A stretch of DNA of 64,000 nt from NCBI GenBank assembly GCA_004026145.2, contig CP034983.1, positions 10,928,658-10,992,657 of the forward strand, written 5' to 3'. Under the pieces are notes generated by a model, which was given only the letters and a program-made list of their open reading frames with translations, was not told the DNA's origin and searched no databases. The position numbers and the translations under genes were made by a program. Positions 1 through 12,372 of the stretch are shown here, one piece after another (positions within the stretch are counted from its first letter, which is position 1; each line of letters begins with the position of its first letter). Source of the DNA: Takifugu bimaculatus. Taxonomy: Eukaryota > Chordata > Actinopteri > Tetraodontiformes > Tetraodontidae.

Positions 1-2749
1 TTCAACCCCTGCTGGAAGCCCAAGTACATCCCTCTCAGCTTATCATGATTTAGGTGTTCACAGCATTCCATTACAGATGTCTTTTCAGAGGGAAAAAAAC
101 AGCTTCGGAATTCCACTACTGTGCCCATACACATTCCCCTCAACATCAGATATCATAAGAAACTCTAAGAAAAACTTGTATCAGATCGCAGTGATGAATA
201 AATATAGATGCACTCCTTAGCAGCGCTGTTCTATTCAGCCTGGCGTGTTATCTTATATGGCACGTGGGCAGAGCCGGGTGTGGATTTACACCGTGACTGG
301 GCTGTTAAAGAGGACGTGTCTGCTGCAGCATGATGAAGAACGCCCGGCAATATCGTCGAGGTGGAATCTTGGTTTAAGCGAGCACCTGGGAGATGAATGT
401 GATGCTCCTGAATTCATAGCATTAGCTTGGTGTATTTATGTCACATGCGCTTGTAGGTAAGTGGAAATGTTTAAAGAAATGCACGACACCGGATACAGCA
501 ACAGCTCCTGCTGATTATCACATTAGGTAGGAGGATATGCTGTTGATGTTGTTTAAAGATTGCTGATAGAAAAATCCGTTGTGGTCACGGATGCGCATTT
601 ATGTTATGTATGCTTCGGAAAGTTGGTTCAACTTGACCCTAACCCTTTTATTACTCTATACTTACCAACCAACCTTTTCCTTAAGGGACTTGGGTTAATG
701 TTTCCAAGGTGCCATGGGGTCACTTTCAATTTCCAGAAAGATTTTCTCTTTGAACTTGACAAGCAATGTCATTTAGGCTACTCATCGTATTTGGGAATTG
801 TTGGGAATTGAAAACACACGCTATAAAGTTGGGCCACCAACTGATCATTTGGCACCGCTAACTTGCTTCAGTTTTTTAAAAAGAGTCAACAAATGAAACC
901 GCGCACAACAACTCATAACAGTTGAATCAGGAAGCGAGAGGTTGATTAGATTCAACAGCACTGGTATAACTTATAATAGACTGCAGATGTTTCGGCCATT
1001 TATGGTAATTAGGTCCTGTGCAGGCTGCAGTCCTCGCTTCATCAATTGATAACTGCTCCACATTTCAGCATTACTGATAACCCACGTGCACCTGTTCATA
1101 TTTCATCCCACTGGCAGCCCAGTAGTCCACTGAAGTGATATCTCCTTCCCTTAAAACCTAAATGACCGTGCGATCTCATGCATTAGCAAAATTGCTCACA
1201 CTAAATCACTCTGATTTCCTCATGTTTATTGGAAGCGGGTCACAGGTACCGAGCAACAGATTGTGCCCTAACCCTCAGAAACTATCTGAACAAATGGTTT
1301 AATAATGACAATAATGTGCTTTTCAAGCCAAGATGATGTATTTCAGGGGCACATTTCACTTAGCCTACGCTTGTTCTTGATTAAGGCCACAGGAAATAAC
1401 CTTGTCCATGTGCTTTGCTGCTTAAACTTTAATTTTAAACCAATTCTGACCCATTTAGAAGACACCATTCCATCTTTACACCCTATTTGGTTTCCCCAGT
1501 TATTAAAATCTGACTGAAAGAAAATGCAAACAACAAGAAAGGGTAGGAACAGCGGCGTCAATACAAACAGCAGTAAATGCAAATGCCATCTCAGATTAAA
1601 TCGCAGTCCTTATCAGGAGCCTGTCGTCCTTCAGAGACGTTAAATTGAACTTCTACTTCAGCTCAGACACATTGTGCTCCAGAATACATTAACAGTTTTA
1701 ACCAAAGCTTCCATTACAACTTTACTGGTGTGCTCAGCCATTCCAGGAGAAATTTGAGGGAATGATTGTCAGGGACTAAACCTGTTCCTATTTCACAGCA
1801 GTTCTCTCGGTAAATAGGTAAAGTGAGCTCATGTGTGTGTGTTTTGTTGAAGAACCGTGACACAACAGCAGCCAGGATTATTGTGAGGTAGGGTCTAAGT
1901 ACATAGTTCAACAGAATGGACAAAGGAATCCAACACCCATTTTTGGAGTTCTGTTACACTTTTCATATGTTTAAATGAGAAGTAAAGTCATAAACCCCTC
2001 TTTCATTTCCTTGAATGGCATTTGGTGCATAATAAATTGAGAGCAGTATGGCTGCAGATACAGAGCGTGCCTCTTTCTTTTCCTCTTTTTTTTGTTGGCA
2101 GTGGAATCTGAGCTTGTGGCCTGTTCTGCAGTGATAAAAAGGAGATGAAGATACAGAGCAGCTTCACAAAGACTCTCAGTTCTGGCTGGAGTGACAAGAT
2201 TAACGCCCAGCCTCACCAGTCTTCCTAAAGCAGCCAGAAACCCCGATTCCTACATTGAAACATGTGGTCCTCCCTGATTTTGGTGTGGGGAAATGCTGAA
2301 CATGGATTTCAGGTTTCAATTATTTATTTTGTTGCATCGCAGTGGAGTGGATTTTCATCTCATTTGGGACTTTACCATTTGGAAATCATCCTGGGTAAAA
2401 GGCTTTTTAACTGAGGCCATTTTGGGAAAAAAAAAAAAAAGAATTTAATTGGTAATGGCGGTGTTGAGCCTTGAATAAAATGAAGGGAGGATCAAAAGAA
2501 ACTGGAAGGCTTTTGTTCTCCGGAGACACCTTGACAGGATAATATTTATTTAATGAGGCTGGACCAAAAACGGGGATAGAAATCACGCAGTTATAAGGAG
2601 CAGAGCCGGTCATCCCACCTGGTTATAGTGATCAGGAACTTAATAGAGCAAATGCTCATCTCACACTTGAAGAGTTTACATATGAGACAAACCTTGAAAC
2701 TAATCAGAAATGGGCCACGCTTCTCCTGTCTCTCATGAGCGGACGGCGT
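1..2749. other. Unique noncoding DNA, no gene recognised
   Basis: Nothing here resembles a known exon, RNA gene or repeat. Open frames are under 85 codons and of ordinary background type. A splice-donor-like string (TAG|GTAAGT) lies at about 454-462 at the end of a 71-codon frame, but no partner acceptor or protein similarity supports an exon. An uninterrupted A run occupies about 2427-2440. Confidence 0.6.
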
Positions 2750-2872
2750 GTTCGTCCTCCGTTGGACTGGCGGCCCCTCCAGGGTGAATTCCAGATTGCT
2801 TGGATAGACCCCAGCCGTCCCTCCACAGAACGCTGTTTAGAAAACAAACAGGGTTAACTGAAAATGGATGGA
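2750..2872 (+). repeat. Degraded SINE/LINE tail, fish type
   Basis: The order of short blocks matches the tail shared by many fish tRNA-derived SINEs and their partner LINEs: GGACTGGCGGCCCCTCCAGG, then GGATAGACCCCAGCC, then a purine-rich stretch ending in AATGGATGG. The same tail is seen in better condition in the SINE at 40.7 kb (GGGATAGGCTCCAG). No tRNA-like head is visible upstream, so this is a 5'-truncated and diverged copy. The clade of the partner LINE is not certain from sequence alone. Confidence 0.6.
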
Positions 2873-3044
2873 TAATTTTGGTAAACCTTTCGGGAGCAAC
2901 CTGAATGAAACCTTTTTAGTGAGTGAACCAATAAGCGGCGAGTTGCTGAGGTGATTTCTGCAGGCTCTTTTCTAAGCTCCCAAACCAGCATTTTATTATA
3001 AAGGAGGAGGCAAATCGGTGAGGATATTACAAAAAAAAGACCCA

Positions 3045-3155
3045 CTCTAAATTGGTGTGACCATCCTTCACCTAGACGGCCTAGATTCAAGCGCGCGTGA
3101 CAGCCAAGTCCCTGTTGGAGTGTCCTTGAGCAGGACACTAAATCTTTTTAAGCGC
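3045..3155 (+). repeat. SINE body fragment
   Basis: A B-box-like GATTCAAGC at about 3084-3092 is followed by CCAAGTCCCTGTTGGAGTGTCC and TTGAGCAGGACACTAAAT. This order is typical of the head-to-body part of fish tRNA-derived SINEs, where the TCCTTGAGCA.GACACT block follows the tRNA part. The A box is not clear and no tail follows, so the copy is a fragment. It is separate from the tail fragment at 2750-2872, because the tail here comes before the head. Confidence 0.5.
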
Positions 3156-6100
3156 CGATCGATAAGTATGTTTCTGAAGAGACTCATCTCGGCATAATAG
3201 TTTGAAAACTCCATTTCCTCGTTTGAGTCTCAGAGCATCAAACGCGCATAAAATTAAACTTTCGCCAGCAAACGTTTTGAACTTTGCCTTCAAACGGTGA
3301 TTTGGAGAGATTTTCTTTTGCTGCAGATAGAATCTGTGTGTAAAATAAGAATTTTGATGGGCTTCCATTGTCTGTAATGGCGAAAGGGTCAGAAGCGGCA
3401 TTCCGGGCCTGCCTGAAAGTGACAAATAAGTACTCATGGTGGCAGAACTCTGTTTATTGTGAACAAAAAGATCCACAGTGCCTGATTCCTTTGTCCTTTT
3501 GGCTTGGGGCTGGTCTCTCAGCTACAAACACTCATGTCGCTTTGGACTGATGCTTGAAAGTCACACATGCACAGATGGTGGTTTTTCCTTCACAGCCTAT
3601 AATCCAGTCTGTAAAGCAGTCCAATTCTCCAGAAAACAAACACAGAGTCCCCCCCCCCCACCCCCAGTACTGCATAAGCACTGCAGCTATGCATATCAGG
3701 AGTTTAACAAGCCCCGTATGTGCGGTTTCTTTCCCGTCTTTGGAAATATTGAGCAGAAGAGTACTGTGAGGGTTTTACGCAACTAAAGGAATGATTGATT
3801 CTAAATGCAAGTGGGGGTTTTCAGAGGCAGATTTATGATGGCCCAAACACAAAACGGGCCAAATGCATAAAACAAAAGAAAAGCACTGAATTGCAAGTGG
3901 AGATGTTGAGATGCAGACGGTTCTTTGGAGTCAAGAAACATCTTGCAAATATATAATCAGCCTCGGTTGTGAGTTTTTGTGAGTACCTTCCATTTTATTC
4001 TTCAGGAACTGTCTTATTGTAGTATCAGGTCATATTTTTTTATGAAGAGTCTGAATGAAAGACTGGAAATAGCAAGTGCTAAAGCCTGAGAAGAAGCACT
4101 GTTTCCCCTCACTGAAACAGTGTCGGACCACTAATTAAAATGTTAAAATTATTGTATAACCAAAAATGGTGTAAAAGCACGAAGCAATTAATGAGGAATG
4201 CAGCTTTTTGCCGCAGCTTTACTGGCAAAGCAAATAAATGTTGGAGAAACAAAATGTCTTTGGTCCTTGCTTTTAAATACCGAGGGGAAATATGTGGAAA
4301 TCCAAAACTCTAAACGAGAAATGTTTTTGGGATGAATAAAGTTTAAAGTGTCGTCTTTCGACATCACGGTCGCTCCGAGTTAAAAGCACCAGCCGTCCTT
4401 TATGTTGCAAGATTAAGTTCATTTCTCAGAAAACTGGCACAGCCCATCTTTTAGAATGTAAATTGGGAGACATCTGTTTGGTAAAATGTAGCAAGATCAA
4501 TCTCAGAACCTTTTTGGAATTAGCTCATGTGATAAGTAACTTGTTTCCTGTGGGCAGGGCTCTTAAAGTTTCACGACAGGAGGAAGATATCTGCTCTTCT
4601 CAATCTCGAATGAAAAGCACAGACTTTTTAAAACACTGTTAACATGTAATTTTAGTATGTACATTCAGTCCACGGGAGTGCTATAAATGAAGCCACTTAA
4701 TAATGAATAAAGAATAAAGAACCCTTTTTATTTTATTTTTGGCAATGGTGAAATAATACTGCCATTTGGTCCCCCATCACACCTTATTAGATATGGGTTT
4801 TTTTCCCCTTAAACTGCTATTTCTGTGTAACTGCAGCAACCCACATTGGCAGCTTTAAAAGGCTCTGCGCGGTAATTGTTTGAACCCCAGATCCCGGGAG
4901 TCGTGTCATTTGATGTTGCTAAACTGCACTCAGGATAAAAGAGGTGCGGTTCCAAATAATTCAGTGTCATAAATAAAGGTTTTTTCTTTTCTGGGGGGAG
5001 CAAATAGTGGGAATATAAAAGGGATTTTGTTGTTGAGACTGAATCTGTAGCTCATGGGGAAATACCAATATAAGATGAAGCAGAAACAATCCAGAAGCAA
5101 GGTAAAAAATAAGTTCTTAATTTGATTCATCACGCTATAATGTAATTGAACTCAAAATATGCTGAGCAAACAGTTATGGAGTAACAGCACGGAAAGTTTT
5201 TGCAACATATCTTTATCCAGGGTTGGATAATAAAAGAAAATTGAGATGAGAGCCAAAAATCTGGGAAGTGATTCATCACTTAGGTGTCTGTTTTACTGCC
5301 ACTGTGGTCCTGCAATCAATCACTGCACACAAGTCCTCCTTAGTTTAATAAACCCTCAAGCTGCTAAAGTGAAGGGCTAACTGCAGTGTTGTGTGAGATT
5401 AAATCAGCGTGGCGGTTCATTTGTGGCTGACAGCAGCTTTGAATGAGAGTAACTTGTGTTCTGTCAACCATATTGAAGTTACGACGAGGTCAGCTCAATC
5501 CTGCTATGTTTATTTCTTGACAAAAGTGAACATTGGGGGGTCTCAGTACATTTTTTGATGCAAATATCCAGCTGTACCTTTTGATAAAGTGATTGGGGGT
5601 TGGTGGTCAAAGGTCATTCCAACCCCTTTTCTCATAAAATCTATAAGAGCCCGTTGAGCTATTTCTTTTAAATTGAGTTGTTTTCAAAAAACAGGCCGAT
5701 TGGTTGAAATGACACATTCTGTTATGAGTTTTTCCATCCTTGCGTGTTTCCACAACTTCAGCAGATTCCCCAAAAAATAACCCCCATTATCCCGATTCTT
5801 AGCAACCTCCTGAAATCAAGTCTTCACCAAAAAAATGTGCCCGTCAATGATAACATAACCTGCACCCCCTCAGACAGCAGGAAGTTCGTGACACATCAAT
5901 AATATTGTTTTTGGAGTTAATACCCGTTTTATGTGTTTACTTTAATCACCTCTGAACAAGTGCTTGAAGAGCTCTGGGAATGGTTTTGACCTAATTTGAC
6001 TTGACTTGTCTCCACAAGCCGTGTTTCTCTCAGAAAATCGAGAGCTGAGAAGCTGGCTGAAGGACAATAGTGCAAAGGTTGAACGCTTTTTGGAATTGCA

Positions 6101-8489
6101 TTTCAACGCTGGGTAGAAAAGTCTGCTTCTGTTTGACAGCAGTGTGTGGACCCTCTGATGAGAAGTCTTCAACCCTGCCACGAAACATCTGGTCAGTTTA
6201 AACCAGTTTCAGACTCTTGTCAACATCTGAGCTCCAAACGGAACCGCTGGAAAAGAGCAACGAAACGTGTGAGGCGTGTTAATGTGGAAACATCGGTTCT
6301 TTGGGAATCGATACATTAATTAAAATCTGCATCGTCTGGGCTAAATATAAATTAATTAAGGGCGTTCTAACAAAGCCAACGAAGTGCGGAATTTTTAAAA
6401 AATTAAAACATTTCTTTTGTAATGGTCATGCATCTGAATCAAGTCCTGGAATTGACTGGTGCTATGGAAACCTCCAAGAGCAATCAATGCTAACTTTGTT
6501 GCTGCACCACCAATACTTTCCTTCTCATTAAAATCTGAAGAGAACAAAGTGTGAGTGCTGATAGCCGCATGAGGTGTGAAGACGAGCAGCACTTCTGAAC
6601 ACCCCTTAAAGCAATTTCTCTTTAAATAATTGAAATATATATTCTATATATTATTATATTTGTATTTTTTTTCTATGCTATCTATTCTGCATCACTGAGG
6701 TTGAACTAGCATAGCATGTGGCGCCTAATGTGATGATGAAACACACCACAAATATATATGCACGTGTCTGTATGCGTGTGAAAGACACATCCGTCCAAAC
6801 TTACTTTTCAACAACATCTCTCCAGAACCAGATTGGTGGTAAGAGCTCGATCCACTTTTCTTAGGTGGAAAGCGGCCCCCTGTGCAAGAAAAGTAGCTGC
6901 TTTTAAAAGGTGGATCTGAGTCGGCACTGTAATTCTCTCTAAGAACAAAAAAAAAGTTCAAGCTTTTCCATCTTGATACCTCACTGCTGGGCTCAAGAGT
7001 CTCTCATAAACCCACTGTGTGAAATAAAATCTGAAACAACGCAAACACTAACAGAATTCTACAGAGCTGATTTATGCAGAGTTTCAAATCCTATATACAT
7101 CAGGGGCCGCTCTCAGCCGGTGGCAAAGAAAAAAGATTAATGCGCTGAAAATTTCTGCCGTTTGGGAAACTCTGGGTAGGTATTTAAAGACCATTTCGGT
7201 TTATTTATTTTTTCTCTACACAGTAACTAAATTGAAAAGGGAAATATGGTGGTGCTTGGAGATATGCCTCAGTAAAAGATTTTACTGCTGTGACTTCCCA
7301 CTTCCAGTGGTTTGACACTTCCATTTCACCTCTCAGCTCTGCAGGGTTCTCACCTCAACGCCTTTCGGGTTATTTCTGATCATAACTTTTCTGACTCTTG
7401 CTCTGCTCATGATGGAAACCTGAACAAAGTGCTCTGCGAAGTGACCAGTGATTGTGTTTGGAGTGGACTTTGGAGTTGAGCTGGATTTCTATAGCGGGTA
7501 GGTGAGGCCAACGAGAGGAAGCACATCAGAGAGGGGGAAGTTGCAGGCGATATTGGCACGGAGCAGTATCACACTCCGGATAATGAGCACACGGAAGCAG
7601 GTGTGGGTTGGAAAGTTGCGCCTGCCCACCCAGCCAAACGTTGCATGGCTTTCGAGGGAGGTCCAGAGGCAATCTAAACTGCATTACATCATCTGGTCAC
7701 CCAAATGGTTTAAAAATCAAACGCACCCTCGTGTGGGCGGAGTTCATTTCAAATCATCTCTCAACGTGACAGCTCTTCACCTGAAAAATGTCTTGAGTAA
7801 GGTCAACGTAGTGATCTTTAATTCCAGTCGAACTGCAGGCAAAAATTGGATGTCATGACTCGTTGCTTTTCTTGATTTCCCGACAGTCGCCATGAATTAA
7901 AATTTTTTGAAAGTTTTCCTTTCATTTGTCCTCAATTGTCCTTTAGGTTTTACTGGGCAGAAAGATCTGCCAAGGTTTTTTTTTTGGTTTTTCTCAACAA
8001 ATCTGAAATTATTTCACTTTTTGTTGCCGATTGAAACGTCAAATGACTGTATGACCAGCATGCACTCTGCCTGTTAGCTTGCTAAAGCTCTGCTACCGTG
8101 TTGTGCAAGTTGACTCGTAAAATGGGAATTTTGTCTGGGAAGCCACAGCAGCTGTCAGCTCCCTGCAGCTTCCCTGTGCCTCAATAGAACAACAGGCTTA
8201 GCGCAGCACTTCCCACACGGATTTCAATGAAAGTCATCCTCATCAAATCTGGGCTGGCCAATTCTTCCTCGCTATCATTGTGTCTGGAGGTGCCAGTGCT
8301 ACTGAGGTTATTGGTATTGGTATTATTGGACATGTATTTGCAATACTTGAGATATAAAAACGCAATAACATTTGAGTTAGGTTTCAGCACAGTTACAGAA
8401 CTTCACATTTTCTATCCATTTTTGCACCTACACAGGTAGGAATCGTTCCCGTTCCATGAGGTGGCTTAACCATAGTTGGATCCAAACCA
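3156..8489. other. Unique noncoding DNA
   Basis: About 5.3 kb without a recognised gene. It holds interrupted C runs at 3649-3665 and an AT-rich block at about 6630-6680. The largest frames are 118 codons (plus, 7502-7858) and 112 codons (minus, 3138-3476). Neither has a recognisable domain, codon pattern or splice context, and both are within what chance gives in this much DNA. Confidence 0.55.
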
Positions 8490-8660
8490 CGATTGAATGG
8501 ATGGATGAAGGTCACCTTTATTTGTATAGTGCCTGTTACGATCATATTTTTCTCTAGGTGCTTTACAGAATCTGGGCCTGACCTCCAACAAGCAACAGCG
8601 GCCATAGAACCTCTCCTTTAACAGGAAGATCCGAACCGGTTGAGAACAAAGAAGGCCCAC
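8490..8660 (-). repeat. L2-clade LINE 3' end, diverged
   Basis: Read on the minus strand, the order is CTTCCTGTTAAAGGAGAGG, then a GGTCAGGCCCAGATTCTGTAAAGCACCTAGAGA-like block, then ACTATACAAATAAAGGTGACC and a short ATCC/ATTC tail. This is the order of the 3' untranslated end of fish L2-clade LINEs, which end in short tandem units. Two plus-strand relatives occur at 38.15-38.3 kb and 54.29-54.39 kb. The copy is 5'-truncated and carries no coding sequence. Confidence 0.7.
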
Positions 8661-9383
8661 TAAACTGGCGTTAAGCAACTTACTTTATTATTCTGTAACT
8701 TACAATCACGTGAACCAATGAAGTCTTTTTCAATAATTACTGTGTAGTAGCAAAACAAAAGACATATGCTTTGATCCTTTTCATTGCATTTTAGTTCAGT
8801 TAGTTCACTTTTTGCTTTTTTGTTTTGCTGTCAAAGCTTTTCCCTGTGGGCATCCAGTAGCCGTTTGATGGGTGGGGACAAATGGCAGCATGTAAACTGT
8901 TTTAAATTACACATTAACCCAGCTCATTTAGTCTGTTTGAAGTTTAGACTGAGAACAAACAAAGACATTTAAATATTAGTCCCACAGTCTGTTGGAGAAA
9001 TCCTTCTAACAGCTGGGAACTTCTGACAGTGTCATTTGCCTCCAAAATAACAAGCATTAAAAACAGGCTTGTAGCTTTTTTCCTGACTAATTTTAATATA
9101 ATTACTGGGATGCCATTTTTCCTCGACAGCAGGTTGTTAAATCAATGACTAATTTGGTTAATTTGGTTGCATATGTAACGCTTCCTTAGCAACTGTCAGC
9201 AGGTTGGTACTACAGTTTCCTGGAAGGGGCAAATCTAATGTTTTCCTGGCTCTCGAAGAAAATCACCCAGGACCTGAGACTGGTCTGATTCTAGTCTTAT
9301 TGGCTTCCTTCTGGTTCAATTAGGTTTGGAAAAGGAGATTAGTAGTAGCACTGAAGCACAAAAGCAATAGACCTCTAGCCCAC

Positions 9384-9386
<3 letters not shown>
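8661..9386. other. Unique noncoding DNA
   Basis: About 0.7 kb in which I see no gene or known repeat. The open frames are under 65 codons. Confidence 0.5.
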
Positions 9387-9418
<32 letters not shown>

Positions 9419-9475
9419 CTATAAATACCTATACACATATATACCTATATGTACCTATATATACATTCAAATATT
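9387..9475. repeat. (CA)n microsatellite with AT-rich flank
   Basis: An uninterrupted CA tract covers about 9387-9415. It grades into a TATA/CCTATA-rich stretch to about 9475, with repeated ATACCTATA-like units. This is a simple-sequence locus with no coding potential. Confidence 0.9.
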
Positions 9476-9662
9476 ACACATAAAATGTTCAGCTTTATAA
9501 CACCATCTGGAATGCTAAAAGATTTTCCTCCACACAAATTAAATTATAAATAAATACCTGAAGTTATCTGAAGTAGGTACCAAATAATATGAGATACAAA
9601 TGTTTTTGCTATTCCTTTGCTAATTAGTACAAATCGTCATTATTCTTCCTTTTTTTATTTTG

Positions 9663-10087
9663 TGTTGTACTTTTAAGTTTCTTTGGCTTTCAAGGTCTTG
9701 CAAAAAAAAATAAAATAAAATTAGTTCCTCTGTCAGTTTTTCTTTTGGAAAATTGTAAAAAATGAATAAATTGAAGTACACCGAGAGCTGGGGGGGGGGG
9801 GGAGTGCAATTAAGACACGTCCATGGGGACCAGCCTTGTCTTATCAGGCTAATGTCCATGCATCAGAGAAGAATGTGTTTACTTAACTATATAAGAAGGT
9901 GCTATTGATGTAAGCACTTCGGAGTTCTTCAACAACGGGACCACAAAACCTCCCTCGGGCAAGCTGCAGCGTCCGATAGATACCTGACTGCTCTCTCCAA
10001 TAAACATCTTTTATAACCAAGTCAGTGTCTGCGAAGGTTCCTTTATCATCAGCACCTCTCGACTACCACCAGAAGAAATTTACAACA
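9663..10087 (+). mobile_element. Solo LTR, retrovirus/retrotransposon-like
   Basis: The element is 425 bp. It begins TGTTGTAC and ends TTTACAACA, giving 7-bp perfect inverted termini (TGTTGTA/TACAACA). A TATATAA box lies at 9888-9894 and an AATAAA signal at 9999-10004. The roughly 105-bp spacing fits a promoter followed by an R region in an LTR. The flanking five bases are TTTTG on the left and GTTTG on the right, so 4 of 5 agree as a target duplication. No primer-binding site or coding sequence follows, so it is a solo LTR. Internal A/T runs and a G13 tract (9790-9802) are later expansions or part of U3. Its family (ERV or Ty3-type) is not determined, and it does not look related to the LTR family at 10.8, 24.3 and 53.4 kb. 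Confidence 0.65.
9790..9802. repeat. G homopolymer
   Basis: Uninterrupted run of about 13 G inside the U3-like part of the solo LTR. Confidence 0.9.
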
Positions 10088-10811
10088 GTTTGTTTCGTAT
10101 ATGGAGTTTTAGCCCACTGAAATCACTGAGAAGTCCATAATTACATGGCCGCAGGAATGATACCGCTAACGGTGTAGCTAACTCACTATTTTCTAAAATT
10201 TCGGGATATACTCCCTCAGAGTGTCTGAAGTGACCAACTCCAGGTCCACAAGGTAAGTATTTGTTCGTGTTTGCTTTCTAATGACAGTTCTATCATAAGA
10301 TTCACAAACTCTATTAATTTTGGTGGCCAACACTGACACTGCAATCAACGGCAACATGAGGTTCCTCCTTCTTTGCTGCCGCTCTGGTAGTCGGTGCATT
10401 CAGGCAAGCTCCGAAATTCATCAGATGGAGACAGCTACAATGGAATCAACAAAATCTGAAAATTTACATTGTCTTAAAACGAATCAGGATTCCATGTTAA
10501 TACTATAATCAATTATTCAGACTCATCAACAGTCTCTCTTCATTTAATTTGGTCGAACGTGTAAACTAACATCATTTTAATAGTCTCCCTACTTTATGGT
10601 CATATAGTCAACAGCATCCTTTTTTCTTGAATAAAAGAACAGGCGGCAGGTGAATTTACACACATTTACCACTGTTCAAATGAGACCAAGGTCAAAGGTG
10701 AACTGAGGCTAAATGTGAAGGTTTACATCCCTTCGTATGTCATCTTCGGGAGGTATATCCTCCCATCTCAACAACACTACATGTCAGGCACCCATTGAAT
10801 GGAACTCAACA
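10088..10811. other. Spacer between two solo LTRs
   Basis: About 725 bp of unassigned DNA. A good splice-donor string (CAAG|GTAAGTAT) lies at about 10249-10258, but the preceding sequence has stops in all frames within a short distance and no matching acceptor was found. I do not call an exon. Confidence 0.45.
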
Positions 10812-11277
10812 TGTTGAGTCTGGGTTTTCTCCTGGACCCGAAAGCAGGCAAAGCTAAGAGGGAGTAATGTCCAAAACAAAGTATTTATTAAAATATCAAT
10901 TCAACAGTCCTCCTGGACCGCAGGGGGTGCACTTGTCCAGCGGGGCGCACAGAGAGCTCCAGCCTGGAGCAAACACAGGAGTCAGGTCCTGCGCGTTCTT
11001 CCCTCCAGCAGGGCAGCGTGGAGACCTTGAACAAGCAGGGAGAAGCATTCCAAGTTCTAACACTGAGGAAACAGGAGTCAGATCTACCATGGGAAACCCA
11101 ATAACTCTCCAACACTGGCAGACAGGTGCTCCATCCTTAAATATGTGGCTGATGGAGATTGCCAACAGGTGGGTCCGCCTGCAGCGCCAGCTGTGGCCAA
11201 TTACTGGCTCCTCCATGCCCCCGCAGGAAGAAGCAAGGAGGACTACAACACACAACCCGGAACCCTGGACCCCAACA
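10812..11277 (-). mobile_element. Solo LTR, family 1, copy A (long form)
   Basis: A 466-bp LTR on the minus strand. Its minus-strand start is TGTTGGGGTCCAGGGTTCCG and its end is CTCAACA. It is flanked by an exact 5-bp duplication (CAACA at 10807-10811 and 11278-11282). On the minus strand a TATTTAA box lies at 11143-11137 and an AATAAA signal at 10889-10884. It shares long blocks with copies B (24.3 kb) and C (53.4 kb), for example GGCAATCTCCATCAG upstream of the TATA box and CTGCTTGTTCAAGGTCTCCA downstream. It is about 90 bp longer than the others, the extra length lying in the transcribed part. No internal region remains. Five-base duplications are common in Ty3-type and some ERV insertions, so the superfamily stays open. 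Confidence 0.8.
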
Positions 11278-12290
11278 CAACATTAGCGCTTCACTCTATA
11301 GCTGGGTTAGCAAATATTAATAATTTGTGCCCACGGTAATGTTTCTACATGTGTGGCAGATGTGGTTTGACGGGGCCAGTGAGTGCAAATTGAGCCAAGA
11401 CCAGTTGAGACAGCCGACATAAATGTATCCTTCAGAATATATACAGGTGAAGATGAAGTTAACATTCCACTAAAAATCCATCCCACCTGCTCTTGACCTT
11501 CTTTACAGTACTTAATACATTCAGAAGCTTATTGTCCTGCAGGCGATGAACTGGGTCTGAGTTCTTCTTCCCCCAGTAGCCATTGTGGTTCACTTTTTTG
11601 GCTGGAGATGAGCACAAGTGTAGGCAGAGCAGCTCTGACCTCCGACCAATCAGAAAAATGTTACTTCATCACTTTCTAAAGTTTACTTGGAGAAACTCTG
11701 TTAAACCCGGAGGCGAAACCAGAGCTGTTTCCCAAAGTCCTGCCACAACCACACCAGTTAGCAAAACACCAGTTACAACACGTATACAATTCTTTATCTT
11801 ACAGGGTGAAAAAGTAATATTAATCAGTCCTAAGGTGCATTTCGCAAGTGTGTGTGGTGTGAGTAGCTACATTTATATTATGTATAAAAGTAAGTGAGGA
11901 TATGAGCACGCTTCCTCCTTCCTATAGACACTTAAATCAAATCAGGTAAAATGGCAATCTCTCGTTCAACAAAATGCTAACGTTAAACGTGCTAAAGTTA
12001 AACACATGATTAACTTTATGGGCCTTTGTGGGTCACCAATCACATGACTGTCTGTCATTTTACAACAAACACTGTCATCACTGCGGGGGTGGGGGGGTCT
12101 TGAGGTTTAGCAAGAGGAACTATGTAATAAGTTTTGGAAAACAACGCAAGATCGAATCAATTTAGATTTATGAAAATCCTTTAACCTGAAGATTAAAGTT
12201 TGGGTTCTCAGTGTTACTGTTTTAATTTTTACCTCATGCCATAATCTCGAAAAGGTGTAGAAAGCATTTCTTCCAGGAAAGAGGCTTATT
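11278..12290. other. Unique noncoding DNA
   Basis: About 1 kb without a recognised gene. A G-rich interrupted run lies at about 12083-12098. The 104-codon frame at 11583-11897 has no recognisable similarity. Confidence 0.5.
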
Positions 12291-12302
12291 TACACACACA
12301 CA

Positions 12303-12362
<60 letters not shown>

Positions 12363-12372
12363 CACACACACA
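12291..12372. repeat. Compound (CA)n-(CACG)n-(CA)n microsatellite
   Basis: A short CA start is followed by about a dozen CACG units to about 12350 and then CA to 12372. The alternating purine-pyrimidine sequence can adopt left-handed DNA. The tetranucleotide part keeps a CpG every four bases, which is unusual for a methylated vertebrate genome. Confidence 0.95.

Noticed and set aside
10200..10260. Exon ending at a strong splice-donor string (CAAG|GTAAGT)
   Set aside because: No acceptor, no long frame and no protein similarity upstream. Such strings are common by chance.
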